A DNA stretch of 64,000 nucleotides from Pseudomonas viridiflava (GTDB lineage: Bacteria > Pseudomonadota > Gammaproteobacteria > Pseudomonadales > Pseudomonadaceae): assembly GCF_900582195.1 (NCBI RefSeq), contig NZ_UTHA01000001.1, positions 558,001-622,000 of the forward strand, given 5' to 3'. The notes beneath the pieces were generated by a model, which did not search any database, was not told where the DNA came from, and saw nothing but the letters and a program-made list of their open reading frames with translations. The stretch's first letter is position 1, and each line of letters begins with the position of its first letter. A program made the translations under genes and the position numbers. Below, one piece after another: positions 44,058-53,186 of this stretch.

Positions 44058-44923
44058 TGCTCGCCGTCGCCCACCTCTGGCAGCCGTTCAACGAGTTCGT
44101 CTTCATGCGCCGCGCCCTGCTTGGCGGTTTGGTATTGGCGTGCAGCACGGCGCCACTCGGCGTATTTTTGATCCTGCGACGGATGAGCCTGATCGGCGAT
44201 GCGGTCGCCCACGGCATCCTCCCCGGTGCGGCATTGGGTTTCTGGTTCGCCGGCCTGAGTCTCCCCGCTCTCACACTCGGCGGCCTCGGTGCGGGTCTGA
44301 GCATGGCCGGTCTCGCCGCCTGGATTACCCGCCGCACCGGTCTGCGCGAAGACGCCAGCCTCGCCGCGATCTACCCAATCTCCCTCGCCAGCGGTGTGCT
44401 GATTCTCGGCATCGCCGGCAAACGTCTCGATCTGTTGCACCTGCTGTTCGGCTCGGCACTGGCCGTCGACGGACCGACTCTCGACGGCATGTTGTGGGTT
44501 TCGGCATTCAGCCTGATCGCCATGACGCTGATCTACAAACCGCTGTTGCTCGACACCCTCGACCCACTGTTCCTGAGAACCGTCAGCCGACTTGGCCCCC
44601 TCGCCCACGGCGTCTTCCTGACGCTGGTCGTGCTCAACCTGGTCATCGGTTTCCAGGCCATCGGCGCACTGATGGTGGTCGGGCTGATGATGCTCCCCGC
44701 CGCGGCGTCGCGATTCTGGAGCCGACGCCTGCCGATCCTGATCGCCATCGCGGCCGTCATCGGTTGCCTCTCGGTCTGGTTCGGCCTGCTGCTGTCGTTC
44801 TATTACTCGTTGCCCAGCGGTCCGGCCATCGTGCTGGTCGCCGGTCTCGGTTATCTGCTGTCCGTGGTGTTCGGACCGGTACACGGTCTGCTGCGCCGCC
44901 CGCCCTTGCTCACATCCCAATGA
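44057..44923 (+). CDS. zinc/manganese ABC transporter permease (ZnuB-like)
   Basis: A 288-residue ABC-3 family permease with about eight membrane segments. Typical features are FMRRALLGGLVLACSTAPLGVFLILRRMSLIGDAVAHGILPGAALG at the N-terminus, LREDASLAAIYPISLASGVLIL, and GALMVVGLMMLPAAASRFW. The ATG shares its first base with the ATPase stop (TGATG), so the pair is coupled. It works with the ATPase before it and the metal-binding protein after it to import zinc through the inner membrane. Confidence 0.92.
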   Translation: MLAVAHLWQPFNEFVFMRRALLGGLVLACSTAPLGVFLILRRMSLIGDAVAHGILPGAALGFWFAGLSLPALTLGGLGAGLSMAGLAAWITRRTGLREDASLAAIYPISLASGVLILGIAGKRLDLLHLLFGSALAVDGPTLDGMLWVSAFSLIAMTLIYKPLLLDTLDPLFLRTVSRLGPLAHGVFLTLVVLNLVIGFQAIGALMVVGLMMLPAAASRFWSRRLPILIAIAAVIGCLSVWFGLLLSFYYSLPSGPAIVLVAGLGYLLSVVFGPVHGLLRRPPLLTSQ

Positions 44924-44934
44924 GGTGTTTCCCG

Positions 44935-45810
44935 ATGCGTGCTCTAGTCGTGTTGTTCAGCCTGATGCTGTCGATGTCCTTGTCGGCGGCAGAAAAAATG
45001 CCGGTGGTCACCAGCTTCAGCATTCTCGCTGACATGGTCCATCAGGTCGGCGGCGAGCATATCCAGATCACCAACATGGTCGGCCCGGACGCCGACGCAC
45101 ACACTTATGAGTCGACGCCGGACGATGCCAAAGCCCTGCTCAAGGCCAGACTGATCATCAAGAATGGTTTGGGTTTCGAGCCATGGCTGGATCGCCTGGT
45201 CACCAGCACCGAGACCAAAGCCACAGTGGTCAGTGCCAGTCATGGCGTGATTCCGCGATCACTGGATGAGGACGGCGAAACCGTTCCCGACCCGCACGCC
45301 TGGCACAACCTGGCCAACGCCGAGTTGTACGTCGCCAATATCACCAAGGCATTGATCGCTGCGGATCCGGCGAACAAAGCCGACTACGAACGCAACAGTA
45401 AAACCTATCTGAAGCAGATCTACGCGCTGCTCGCTGAAGCCAAGATCAAGCTCGGTGCGCTGCCACCGGGCAACCGCAAGATCGTCACCAGTCACGATGC
45501 TTTCGGTTATCTCGGCCAGGCATACGGCATCGACTTCATGGCGCCGCAAGGTTTGTCCACGGAACGCGAGCCATCAGCCGCTGAAGTCGCGGCGCTGATC
45601 ACTCAGATTCGTCAGGCCAAAGTCAAAGCGGTGTTCATGGAAAACATCAAAGACGCGCGCCTGCTCAAACAGATTGCCGACGAAAGTGGTGCGCATATCG
45701 GCGGCACGCTCTACTCCGACGCCCTCGCCACCAACGGCCCGGCCAGCACGTTCACGGGTCTGTTCGAATACAACCTCAACACCCTTTACGACGCACTGAG
45801 CCAACCATGA
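44935..45810 (+). CDS. periplasmic metal-binding protein of the ABC importer (ZnuA-like)
   Basis: A 291-residue cluster A-I solute-binding protein. The signal peptide spans residues 1-19 (MRALVVLFSLMLSMSLSAA). Metal ligands are expected at His in GPDADAHTYESTPDDAK, in VPDPHAWHNLANA and in VTSHDAFGYLG, and at Asp in GGTLYSDAL. There is no His-rich loop of the ZnuA kind between the first two ligands, only a short acidic stretch (LDEDGETVPD), so manganese cannot be excluded. Genome context under a Zur box favours zinc. TGAGG precedes the ATG 44935. Its stop overlaps the gamma-CA start (ATGA). Confidence 0.9.
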   Translation: MRALVVLFSLMLSMSLSAAEKMPVVTSFSILADMVHQVGGEHIQITNMVGPDADAHTYESTPDDAKALLKARLIIKNGLGFEPWLDRLVTSTETKATVVSASHGVIPRSLDEDGETVPDPHAWHNLANAELYVANITKALIAADPANKADYERNSKTYLKQIYALLAEAKIKLGALPPGNRKIVTSHDAFGYLGQAYGIDFMAPQGLSTEREPSAAEVAALITQIRQAKVKAVFMENIKDARLLKQIADESGAHIGGTLYSDALATNGPASTFTGLFEYNLNTLYDALSQP

Positions 45811-46367
45811 TCCGCAAGAACCCTTCAGGTGATTTGCCACAGATTGCCGAGTCGGCCTATGTCGATAAAACCGCCATCATCTGCGGCAAGGTGGTGATCG
45901 GTGAGAACGTTTTCGTCGGCCCTTATGCGGTCATTCGCGCCGATGAAGTGGACCCGTCTGGAGAGATGGAGCCAATCACCATCGGCGCCAACTCGAACAT
46001 CCAGGATGGTGTGGTGATCCACTCAAAATCCGGCGCGGCAGTGACCATCGGCGAGTTCAGTTCCATCGCCCACCGCTCGATCGTGCATGGCCCCTGCGTG
46101 GTTGGCGACCGCGTGTTCATCGGTTTCAACAGCGTGTTGTTCAACTGTGTTGTCGGCAACGGCTGCGTGGTTCGGCATAACTCGGTGGTCGACGGTCGCG
46201 ATTTGCCGGACGCGTTCTACGTGCCCTCCACGACTCGCATCGGCCCGAATACCGACCTCTCGTTGTTCCCGCCGGTGAGTGTCAGCGCCTCGGAGTTTTC
46301 CGAAGATGTGGCGCGCACCAATGTCGATCTGGTGCGCGGCTACAAAGCCTTGCAGAACGAGTTCTGA
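45807..46367 (+). CDS. gamma-class carbonic anhydrase family protein
   Basis: A 186-residue left-handed beta-helix (hexapeptide repeat) protein with the three metal His of the gamma class: H72 (VVIHSKSG), H89 (SIAHRS) and H94 (IVHGPC). Members can use iron or cobalt in place of zinc, which would explain induction by zinc starvation as a stand-in for zinc-only carbonic anhydrases. It matches the gene next to folE2 in P. aeruginosa (PA5540). It overlaps the previous gene by 4 bp and is 3 bp from pyrQ. Cytoplasmic. Confidence 0.9.
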   Translation: MIRKNPSGDLPQIAESAYVDKTAIICGKVVIGENVFVGPYAVIRADEVDPSGEMEPITIGANSNIQDGVVIHSKSGAAVTIGEFSSIAHRSIVHGPCVVGDRVFIGFNSVLFNCVVGNGCVVRHNSVVDGRDLPDAFYVPSTTRIGPNTDLSLFPPVSVSASEFSEDVARTNVDLVRGYKALQNEF

Positions 46368-46370
46368 ACC

Positions 46371-47702
46371 ATGGGCAGCGTGCTGATTCGCAACGCAAGA
46401 CTGGTCAATGAAGGGCGCGAGTTCGACGGCGATCTGTTGGTCAGCAACGGACGCATCATCAAGATTGCGCGCAGTATCGAAGGCGAAAACGCCAAGGTGG
46501 AAATCGACGCGAAGGGTCAATGGCTGTTGCCAGGAATGATTGATGACCAAGTACATTTTCGTGAACCGGGGGCGCCGGCCAAGGGCAGCATTTACACCGA
46601 GTCGCGAGCAGCGGTCACGGGTGGCATCACCAGTTTCATGGACATGCCCAACACCAACCCGGCCACCCTCACCTTTGAAGCACTGGCGGATAAAAAACGT
46701 CGGGCGGTGATCAACTCGGTAGCCAATTACGGCTTTCACTTTGGTGTGAGCCGGGACAACCTCGACACGGTTGCCGCACTCAATCCGAGTGAAGTGGCCG
46801 GCGTAAAAGTGTTCATGGGCGCTTCGACCGGCAACATGCTGGTCGATGATCCGCAGATCCTTGAGCGACTGTTTGCCGAGGTGCCGACGATCCTGTTGGC
46901 CCACTGCGAACACACGCCGAGCATCGACGCCAACGCGGCCAATCTGCGAGAGTTCTTCGGTGAGCGAATACCGCCCGGCGCGCACCCGCTTATCCGTAAT
47001 GCCGAGGCATGTTATCGCTCCTCTTCACTGGCGGTGGAACTGGCGAAACATCACGGCACGCGCTTGCACGTTTTGCACCTGACCACCGCGCGAGAACTGG
47101 CGCTATTCGAGGACAAACCGCTCGCGCAAAAACGCATTACCGCTGAAGTCTGCCTGCACCATTTGTTGTTCGATGATCGCGACTACCCAAGCCTCGGCAA
47201 CCTGATCAAGTGCAACCCGGCGATCAAGACTCAAAACGATCGTGATGCCTTGCGTGAAGCGTTGAACAGCAATCGGCTGGACGTTATCGGCAGCGATCAT
47301 GCGCCGCATACCTGGGAGGAAAAGCAGAAGCCCTATGCGCAGGCACCTTCGGGATTGCCGCTGGTGCAGCATGCGTTGCCGGCGTTAATGGAGTTGGTGG
47401 CGGATGGGATTTTTCCGATTACTACGCTAGTGGCAAAGACCAGCCATCGCGTGGCGGATCTGTTTGCAATTCCGGATCGGGGTTATTTGCGCGAAGGGTA
47501 TTGGGCGGATCTGGTGTTGGTCGAGCCGCAGACAATGGAAGTTGATCGGCAACCGATTCTGTCGCAGTGCGGATGGACGCCGTTTGCCGGGCGCAGCTTT
47601 CGGCATCGGGTGAGTGTGACAATTGTGTCGGGGCAGATTGCTTGGCGGAATGGGCGAGTGAACGAGGGGTGTCGGGGGTTGGCGCTGAGGTTTATGCGCT
47701 GA
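46371..47702 (+). CDS. pyrQ: dihydroorotase paralogue of the zinc cluster
   Basis: A 443-residue amidohydrolase that resembles dihydroorotase (pyrimidine synthesis). It has GMIDDQVHFREPG, MDMPNTNP, the carboxylated Lys K146 in GVKVFMGAS, H178 (AHCEH), H236 (VLHLTT) and the catalytic Asp D309 in GSDHAPHTWEEK. The first His of the usual HxH pair is Gln (Q60-V-H62), which may reduce the binuclear zinc site to one metal. This fits a zinc-sparing stand-in for PyrC, as proposed for such Zur-linked paralogues. It is the last gene of the folE2 operon; a REPIN follows. Confidence 0.9.
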   Translation: MGSVLIRNARLVNEGREFDGDLLVSNGRIIKIARSIEGENAKVEIDAKGQWLLPGMIDDQVHFREPGAPAKGSIYTESRAAVTGGITSFMDMPNTNPATLTFEALADKKRRAVINSVANYGFHFGVSRDNLDTVAALNPSEVAGVKVFMGASTGNMLVDDPQILERLFAEVPTILLAHCEHTPSIDANAANLREFFGERIPPGAHPLIRNAEACYRSSSLAVELAKHHGTRLHVLHLTTARELALFEDKPLAQKRITAEVCLHHLLFDDRDYPSLGNLIKCNPAIKTQNDRDALREALNSNRLDVIGSDHAPHTWEEKQKPYAQAPSGLPLVQHALPALMELVADGIFPITTLVAKTSHRVADLFAIPDRGYLREGYWADLVLVEPQTMEVDRQPILSQCGWTPFAGRSFRHRVSVTIVSGQIAWRNGRVNEGCRGLALRFMR

Positions 47703-47715
47703 GCTGGAGGACGCT

Positions 47716-47795
47716 TTCGCGAGCAAGCTCGCTCCCACAATTGGAACGCATTTCCCTGTGGGAGCGACGGTGCGACGATTCGACCTGCTCGCGAA
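47716..47795. repeat. chimeric REPIN after pyrQ
   Basis: The left arm is a normal REP (47716-47739). The right arm (47757-47795) starts TGTGGGAGCGA, then has about 15 extra bases (CGGTGCGACGATTCGA) and ends CCTGCTCGCGAA. It looks like a merger of two REP variants. It lies between convergent genes. Confidence 0.8.
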
Positions 47796-47799
47796 GCTT

Positions 47800-48318
47800 T
47801 TAAGCTCTTGGCTTCACAGCGCCGCAGTCCTGACCCAGCCAAACCGCACGGGTCTCCAGACTACCCTTCTGGTTGATCCCGATCGCGTTGAACGTGCCGT
47901 TGGCCACAGTGGTGAATTCACGATCACTGAGGAAGGTTGCCACCCCGGTACCCTGCGCTTTCGGACAACTGAAGCGGAATTTCCATTGGTTGCCGCTGCG
48001 CTCGGTGATCTGCTGTTTGCAGCCCGATTGCGGGTCGGCCAGCGGAATATCGTTGGTCGCCACTTGCTGCGGCGTCAGACATGCGCGAATACCCTTGCCG
48101 CCGATATTGATCCCGTTCTTCTCCAGCGCTGCACGCTGTTGCGGGGTCATCTGGCCCTGCAGCTGGCCGAGGATAGATTGCACATCCATTGGCTGATCAT
48201 CGACCTTGACGTTGCTTGATGTCATTTCCCACAGCCCCGGCTGCAGCATCTGCGCCTGCGCAATCACCGGCAATGCCAAACCCAGGCCCAGCGCCAAACC
48301 CAGCAGACGAACGTTCAT
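47800..48318 (-). CDS. DUF3617 exported protein
   Basis: A 172-residue protein with a signal peptide (MNVRLLGLALGLGLALPVIAQA) and the DUF3617 pattern: LQPGLWEMTSSN at the start of the mature protein, a Met/Gln-rich MTPQQRAALEKNGI segment, and paired Cys (RACLTPQ, SGCKQQ, FSCPK, QDCGA). It is periplasmic or outer-membrane associated, with unknown function. GGAG precedes the ATG. It is divergent from the cardiolipin synthase gene. Confidence 0.88.
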   Translation of the reverse strand: MNVRLLGLALGLGLALPVIAQAQMLQPGLWEMTSSNVKVDDQPMDVQSILGQLQGQMTPQQRAALEKNGINIGGKGIRACLTPQQVATNDIPLADPQSGCKQQITERSGNQWKFRFSCPKAQGTGVATFLSDREFTTVANGTFNAIGINQKGSLETRAVWLGQDCGAVKPRA

Positions 48319-48449
48319 CGAAAAACTCCTGATCAGTTGTGGCCGTTAGACGTCGGCCGATTGCTTCGGTTCATGCACCAATTAAATAGCGACATTCGCG
48401 ACAGAACATGGTCTGTTAAGCATTGAATCTTCCGGAGCAAGGCTGCCCC

Positions 48450-49889
48450 ATGGATTATTTTGGACCGCACATTTTCGGTTATCTGATCGCCCTGATACAC
48501 ACCCTCGGCATGATCGCCGCCATCCATGCGGTGCTCACCGTGCGCACGGCTCAAGGCTCGATCGCCTGGGCATTGTCGCTGATCTTCATTCCCTACCTCA
48601 CGCTTATTCCATACCTGGTGTTCGGCCGCAGCACCTTTGATGGTTACATCAAAGCGCGGCGTCAGGCCAACGAACAAATGCGCCACGCCATCTCCGAATT
48701 GAACTGGCGTCCATGGGTGGAAGAGGCACTGACTGCGCGCGCCTCAAATGCCTACGCTTCGTTACGCGCAATGCCCAAGCTCGGCCGCATGCCGTGCCTG
48801 GCGAACAATCAGGTGCAATTGTTGATAAACGGTGCGGCCACCTTCGACGCGATCTTCCAGGCCATCGATCAAGCTAAAGAAGCGGTGCTGATCCAGTTTT
48901 TCATCATTCACGATGATCGGCTCGGCCAGCGCTTGCGTGATTTGCTATTGAAGAAGGCCGCCGAAGGCGTATCCATTCACCTGCTCTATGACCGCATCGG
49001 CAGCCACGCCCTGCCCCACAATTATGTGCAGGCATTGCGTGATGGCGGCGTCGAGGTCAAAGCCTTCGCCACACGCAGCGGCTGGCTCAATCGCTTTCAG
49101 GTCAACTTCCGTAACCACCGCAAGATCGTCGTGGTCGATGGCGTGGTCGGCTTTGTCGGCGGACATAACGTCGGCGATGAATACATGGGCGAAAAACCAC
49201 CACTGGCACCTTGGCGCGATACCCATGTGAAGGTACGTGGTCCGGTCGTCGCGTGTATGCAGGAATCCTTCGCCGAAGACTGGTTCTGGGCCGCGCGCAC
49301 CCTGCCGCCACTGATCCTGCCGGATGAATACCCGGATGACGGCGTGCTCTGCCAATTGCTCGCCAGCGGCCCGGCGGATGCTTACGAAACCTGCTCGCTG
49401 TTTTTTGTCGAAGCGATCCACGCAGCGACGGAGCGGGTATGGATCACCAGCCCGTACTTCGTACCCGACGAGGCCGTATTTGCCGCATTGCGTCTGGCCG
49501 TGTTGCGTGGAGTGGATGTGCGTTTACTGCTGCCGTCGCGTCCAGATCACCGCATCGTCTACGCTGCTTCCAGTCTGTATGCATTTGAAGCCGTGCGCGC
49601 TGGTGTGCGGGTTTTCCGCTACGAACCGGGATTCCTGCATCAGAAAGTGGTGTTGATCGACAGCGAGATCAGCGCCATCGGCAGCGCCAATCTGGACAAC
49701 CGTTCATTTCGGCTGAATTTCGAGGTGATGCTGCTGACCGTCGACAGTGACTTTGCCGCCAGCGTGGAAAGCATGCTCGAAGAAGATTTCGGGCAAGCCT
49801 ACGAAATCGCCAAGGAGGAAAGCCGGGAGATCCACCGCCTGCAACAGGTCGGTATGCGGATCGCCCGGCTGATTTCGCCGATTCTTTGA
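48450..49889 (+). CDS. clsA: cardiolipin synthase
   Basis: A 479-residue inner-membrane phospholipase-D-type enzyme that joins two phosphatidylglycerols into cardiolipin. Two N-terminal membrane segments (~5-60) lead to two PLD domains with HKD motifs: [26 protein letters not shown] and [25 protein letters not shown]. Length and order match ClsA. I start at ATG 48450, with CCGGAGCAAGG upstream, not at 48423. It is convergent with cfa, 33 bp between stops, so two phospholipid-modifying genes lie end to end. Confidence 0.94.
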   Translation: MDYFGPHIFGYLIALIHTLGMIAAIHAVLTVRTAQGSIAWALSLIFIPYLTLIPYLVFGRSTFDGYIKARRQANEQMRHAISELNWRPWVEEALTARASNAYASLRAMPKLGRMPCLANNQVQLLINGAATFDAIFQAIDQAKEAVLIQFFIIHDDRLGQRLRDLLLKKAAEGVSIHLLYDRIGSHALPHNYVQALRDGGVEVKAFATRSGWLNRFQVNFRNHRKIVVVDGVVGFVGGHNVGDEYMGEKPPLAPWRDTHVKVRGPVVACMQESFAEDWFWAARTLPPLILPDEYPDDGVLCQLLASGPADAYETCSLFFVEAIHAATERVWITSPYFVPDEAVFAALRLAVLRGVDVRLLLPSRPDHRIVYAASSLYAFEAVRAGVRVFRYEPGFLHQKVVLIDSEISAIGSANLDNRSFRLNFEVMLLTVDSDFAASVESMLEEDFGQAYEIAKEESREIHRLQQVGMRIARLISPIL

Positions 49890-49922
49890 GCCCTGCCACA
49901 GGGATAGCGCTCACAACACGGA

Positions 49923-51110
49923 TCAAGGGTTGTAGATATCGTCGCGAGTCCACGGCAGTTCATGGCTGCCATCCGCGTGCGCCTTCACCGCGAGGATCTG
50001 GTGCAAATTGATCCAGCCACGCGCGAACGCGTAGGCGCAACCGGCGAGGTACAAACGCCAGATACGCAGCGCTTGATCCGGTACCAGTTTGCCGGCGGCT
50101 TCGAGATTGTCCTCCAGCCGCTCGCTCCAGTGATCCAGCGTGCGCGCGTAGTGCAGGCGTAGACTTTCGACGTCGACGATCTCTAGGCCGGCTTCGCTGA
50201 TCTCGGCGGAGATCATCGCCAGGTGCGGTAACTCACCATTGGGGAATACGTATTTCTCGATGAATTCCCCGGCACCGCGTCCCACCGGACGACCATCGGT
50301 GTGTTTGGCGGTGATGCCATGGTTCATCACCAGACCGCCCTCCTTCACCGCGCCGAACAGGGTTTTGCAGTACTCGGCGAGATTGGCGTGACCGACGTGC
50401 TCGAACATACCGACGCTGACGACCTTGTCGAAACGCCCGTCCTGGGGCAGATCGCGGTAGTCGAGCAGCTGCAGTTCGATCTGGTCTTCGAGGCCTTCGG
50501 CTTTGACCCGCTCGCGAGCCAGTCCAAGCTGTTCCTTGCTCAGGGTGATGCCGAAGACCTTGGCGCCGAATTCTCGAGCGGCATAACGTGCCAGCCCACC
50601 CCAGCCGCAGCCGACATCCAGCAGATAGTCACCCGGCTGCAAACGCAGCTTGCGGCATAGATGACGGAATTTGGCTTGTTGCGCTTGCTCAAGCGTTTCG
50701 CTGCCCGTTTCAAAATACGCGCAGGAATACGCCATGTCGCTATCCAGCCAGAGCTGGTAGAACGCGTTGGACAAATCGTAATGGTAGGAGATGGCTTTGG
50801 CGTCGGTGTCCTTGTCGTGCACCGAACGCACGGGCTTACTGTCTTCATCTTCACCGAGCAAAGCACTGCTCAATTCGTCGCAGACCCGGATGACTTCGCT
50901 GATCGAACCCTCCAGTTCGAGTTTGCCTTCAACGAATGCAGCGCCGAGCGCATCGAGGCTTGGATGGGAGAACTGAGTGACCATCGTCGGGTCCTTGACC
51001 ACGATGGTGACACTGGGCGCAGGCCCAAGGTTGAACTCGTGGCCATCCCAGAGCCGCAGTCGAAGCGGTAGCTGCAGATTCTGTAAGGCCGGTGGAAGTT
51101 GCGCGAGCAT
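49923..51110 (-). CDS. cfa: cyclopropane-fatty-acyl-phospholipid synthase
   Basis: A 395-residue SAM-dependent enzyme that converts cis double bonds in membrane lipids to cyclopropanes, typically in stationary phase or stress. The N-terminal domain has HPSLDALGAAFVEGKLELEGSI, then AISYHYDLSNAFYQLWLDSDMAYSCAYF. The SAM site is LDVGCGWGGLARYAA, followed by GITLSKEQ and VSVGMFEHVG, all diagnostic of CFA synthases. GGGGGA precedes the ATG. The downstream 168 bp (51111-51278) holds nothing recognisable. Confidence 0.95.
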   Translation of the reverse strand: MLAQLPPALQNLQLPLRLRLWDGHEFNLGPAPSVTIVVKDPTMVTQFSHPSLDALGAAFVEGKLELEGSISEVIRVCDELSSALLGEDEDSKPVRSVHDKDTDAKAISYHYDLSNAFYQLWLDSDMAYSCAYFETGSETLEQAQQAKFRHLCRKLRLQPGDYLLDVGCGWGGLARYAAREFGAKVFGITLSKEQLGLARERVKAEGLEDQIELQLLDYRDLPQDGRFDKVVSVGMFEHVGHANLAEYCKTLFGAVKEGGLVMNHGITAKHTDGRPVGRGAGEFIEKYVFPNGELPHLAMISAEISEAGLEIVDVESLRLHYARTLDHWSERLEDNLEAAGKLVPDQALRIWRLYLAGCAYAFARGWINLHQILAVKAHADGSHELPWTRDDIYNP

Positions 51111-51278
51111 GGAAAATCCCCCCTTGTTTCAGACGTCTGATCTGAGGGTAGACCATCCTTGAAAAATAGCAGGCTATCGATTTGATAGCCGCCAACTATG
51201 AACCTGCAAGGCTGTTTGATCCGTTTTCAACGCGCCTGATCTAAGGACAAACAGCCCGATGCGCAGTTCAAAAAACGA

Positions 51279-53186
51279 TCAATTCTGCTCTTTCAGCTTT
51301 AGCAGAGGCTCCTGGAAACGCAACAAACGACCGGCGTTACCCAGCACCAGCAACGTGCTGAAGTTGTGCAGCAGCGCAGCGATCATGGCCCCGGCAGCAC
51401 CGAGCCAACCGAAGGCGGCGAACACGACGATGGCCAGCGTCCAGCCCAGTCCGATGATCACATTGACCTGCAGCGTTCTGCGGCACTGGCGACTTAGGCG
51501 CACGCAGGTACCGAGACGACGCAGATCGCTGCCAATCAAGACAATGTCAGCCGAGGCCAGGGCGATATCCGCCCCGCCTGCGCCCATCGCCACACCGACC
51601 ACGCCCGCCTTGAGCGCGAGCGAATCGTTGATGCCGTCACCCACGACCATTGGCCGGAAGCCGTTGTCGATTTCCTTGAGTACGCGATCGAGTTTGTCTT
51701 CGGGCAAGGCCTGGGCGTGGACTTCGTGCAAACCGACATCCCGCGCCAGGGACCGGGCGACGCTCTGACGGTCCCCGGTCAGCAACAGTTGCCGACCAAG
51801 CCCCAGTTCACGCAATTCACCGAGGGCAAAACGCGCCTCCGGTTTGACCGTGTCGGCCAGCAACAACCAGGCGAGGAATTCACCGTTCAGGGCCAGTCCG
51901 GCGATCGGTCCATCGTGTTCAGGGATGGAGGTGGTTGCGATGCCCAACTGCGCGAACAACTCCGGTCGGCCGAGCGCCGCTTCGCCCTGCTCCGTCATGG
52001 CCACCACGCCGAGGCCTTGGCGTTCGTGAACATCGCTCAGCGGCAGACATTCTTCCTGACCGACCCGCCCCGCAAGCGCACGACTGACCGGATGACTGCT
52101 CGCCGCACCGAGGCTGGCGGCCAGCGCTGTGACCATGGAGGTCTCTGCGCGCGGGCTATTGATCGACTGCAAGCGTAGGGTGCCGTAAGTCAGGGTTCCG
52201 GTCTTGTCGACGACCAGAGAAGTGAGGTCAGCCAGTTCTTCTAGGAACGCCGAACTGCGGATCAGAATGCCGTGACGTGCCGCTACCGCGACACCGGCAA
52301 TCGCCGTGGCCGGTGCCGACAACACCAACGCGCACGGACAGGCTGCGACCAATACGGCGAGCATCGCTTGGGCGTCGTGGGTGATAAACCAGGTCACCGC
52401 CGCCAGCAGCAACACCAGCACCATGTAGCTGCCAGCATAACGCTCGAGCAAGCGCGTGATCGGCGGTTTCGAGCGCTCGGCGTTCTGCATCAAGGCGATG
52501 ACTTTGCCCAATGTCGACTCATCGCCGGTGCGCGTCACCTCGATACGCAGCAGACCATCAAGGTTGATCGCACCACCGAACACCGTCATGCCGACACCCG
52601 CCTCGACCGGCACCGATTCACCGGTTATAGAAGCCGTATCGAGACTTGCCTGGCCGGACAGCACCCGACCGTCCGCCGGCACCCGATCACCCGCACGCAC
52701 TTCAACGGTGTCGCCGGACTTCAGCGTGCCGTTATCCACTTCGATGATCGTGCCATCCGCCTGAACCTTGCGCGCGTGGCTGCGGGTCAGTTGGCCGAGG
52801 GCGTGAATCGCTTCCTGCGAACCAATAACACTGCGCTCTTCCAACACATGGCCGAAGATCATGATGATCGGCAGCAGTGCCGCCGTCAGCAGATCACCGG
52901 TCGCCCACGCGCCGAGCATGGCCAGGGCAATCAGTTGATCGGTGATGCCATGCAGGCTCGGATAGCGAAGGCTAAACCACGCCGAACGCATCACCGGCAC
53001 GGCCACCAATAAGGAAGCAAAACCGAGCAGCAATTGGCTGACCCCGGTTTGCTCCGGCACCCACCAGCGCCATACCAGACCCAGACCAAGCAGGCCCAAC
53101 GCAAGCATGGCCAAGGTCAATTGCCGTGCAGCGCGGCGTTGTTCGGCAGAAGACAACAGGCTCGGTGCGGCAGTTGTTGCAGTCAT
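51279..53186 (-). CDS. hmtA: P1B-type metal ATPase, HmtA-like (zinc/copper uptake)
   Basis: A 635-residue heavy-metal P-type ATPase without N-terminal metal-binding (HMA) domains. It has about eight membrane segments, the transmembrane metal site CPC (283-285, AACPCALVLSAP), phosphatase motif TGES (~188-191), phosphorylated D327 in DKTGTLT, the SSHP motif (~363) and GDGIND. In P. aeruginosa the HMA-less ATPase HmtA (PA2435) was reported to import zinc and copper and lies with a similar set of membrane genes; by architecture and context I take this as its counterpart. Export cannot be excluded from sequence. It overlaps the SPFH gene upstream by 4 bp; last gene of the operon. Confidence 0.78.
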   Translation of the reverse strand: MTATTAAPSLLSSAEQRRAARQLTLAMLALGLLGLGLVWRWWVPEQTGVSQLLLGFASLLVAVPVMRSAWFSLRYPSLHGITDQLIALAMLGAWATGDLLTAALLPIIMIFGHVLEERSVIGSQEAIHALGQLTRSHARKVQADGTIIEVDNGTLKSGDTVEVRAGDRVPADGRVLSGQASLDTASITGESVPVEAGVGMTVFGGAINLDGLLRIEVTRTGDESTLGKVIALMQNAERSKPPITRLLERYAGSYMVLVLLLAAVTWFITHDAQAMLAVLVAACPCALVLSAPATAIAGVAVAARHGILIRSSAFLEELADLTSLVVDKTGTLTYGTLRLQSINSPRAETSMVTALAASLGAASSHPVSRALAGRVGQEECLPLSDVHERQGLGVVAMTEQGEAALGRPELFAQLGIATTSIPEHDGPIAGLALNGEFLAWLLLADTVKPEARFALGELRELGLGRQLLLTGDRQSVARSLARDVGLHEVHAQALPEDKLDRVLKEIDNGFRPMVVGDGINDSLALKAGVVGVAMGAGGADIALASADIVLIGSDLRRLGTCVRLSRQCRRTLQVNVIIGLGWTLAIVVFAAFGWLGAAGAMIAALLHNFSTLLVLGNAGRLLRFQEPLLKLKEQN

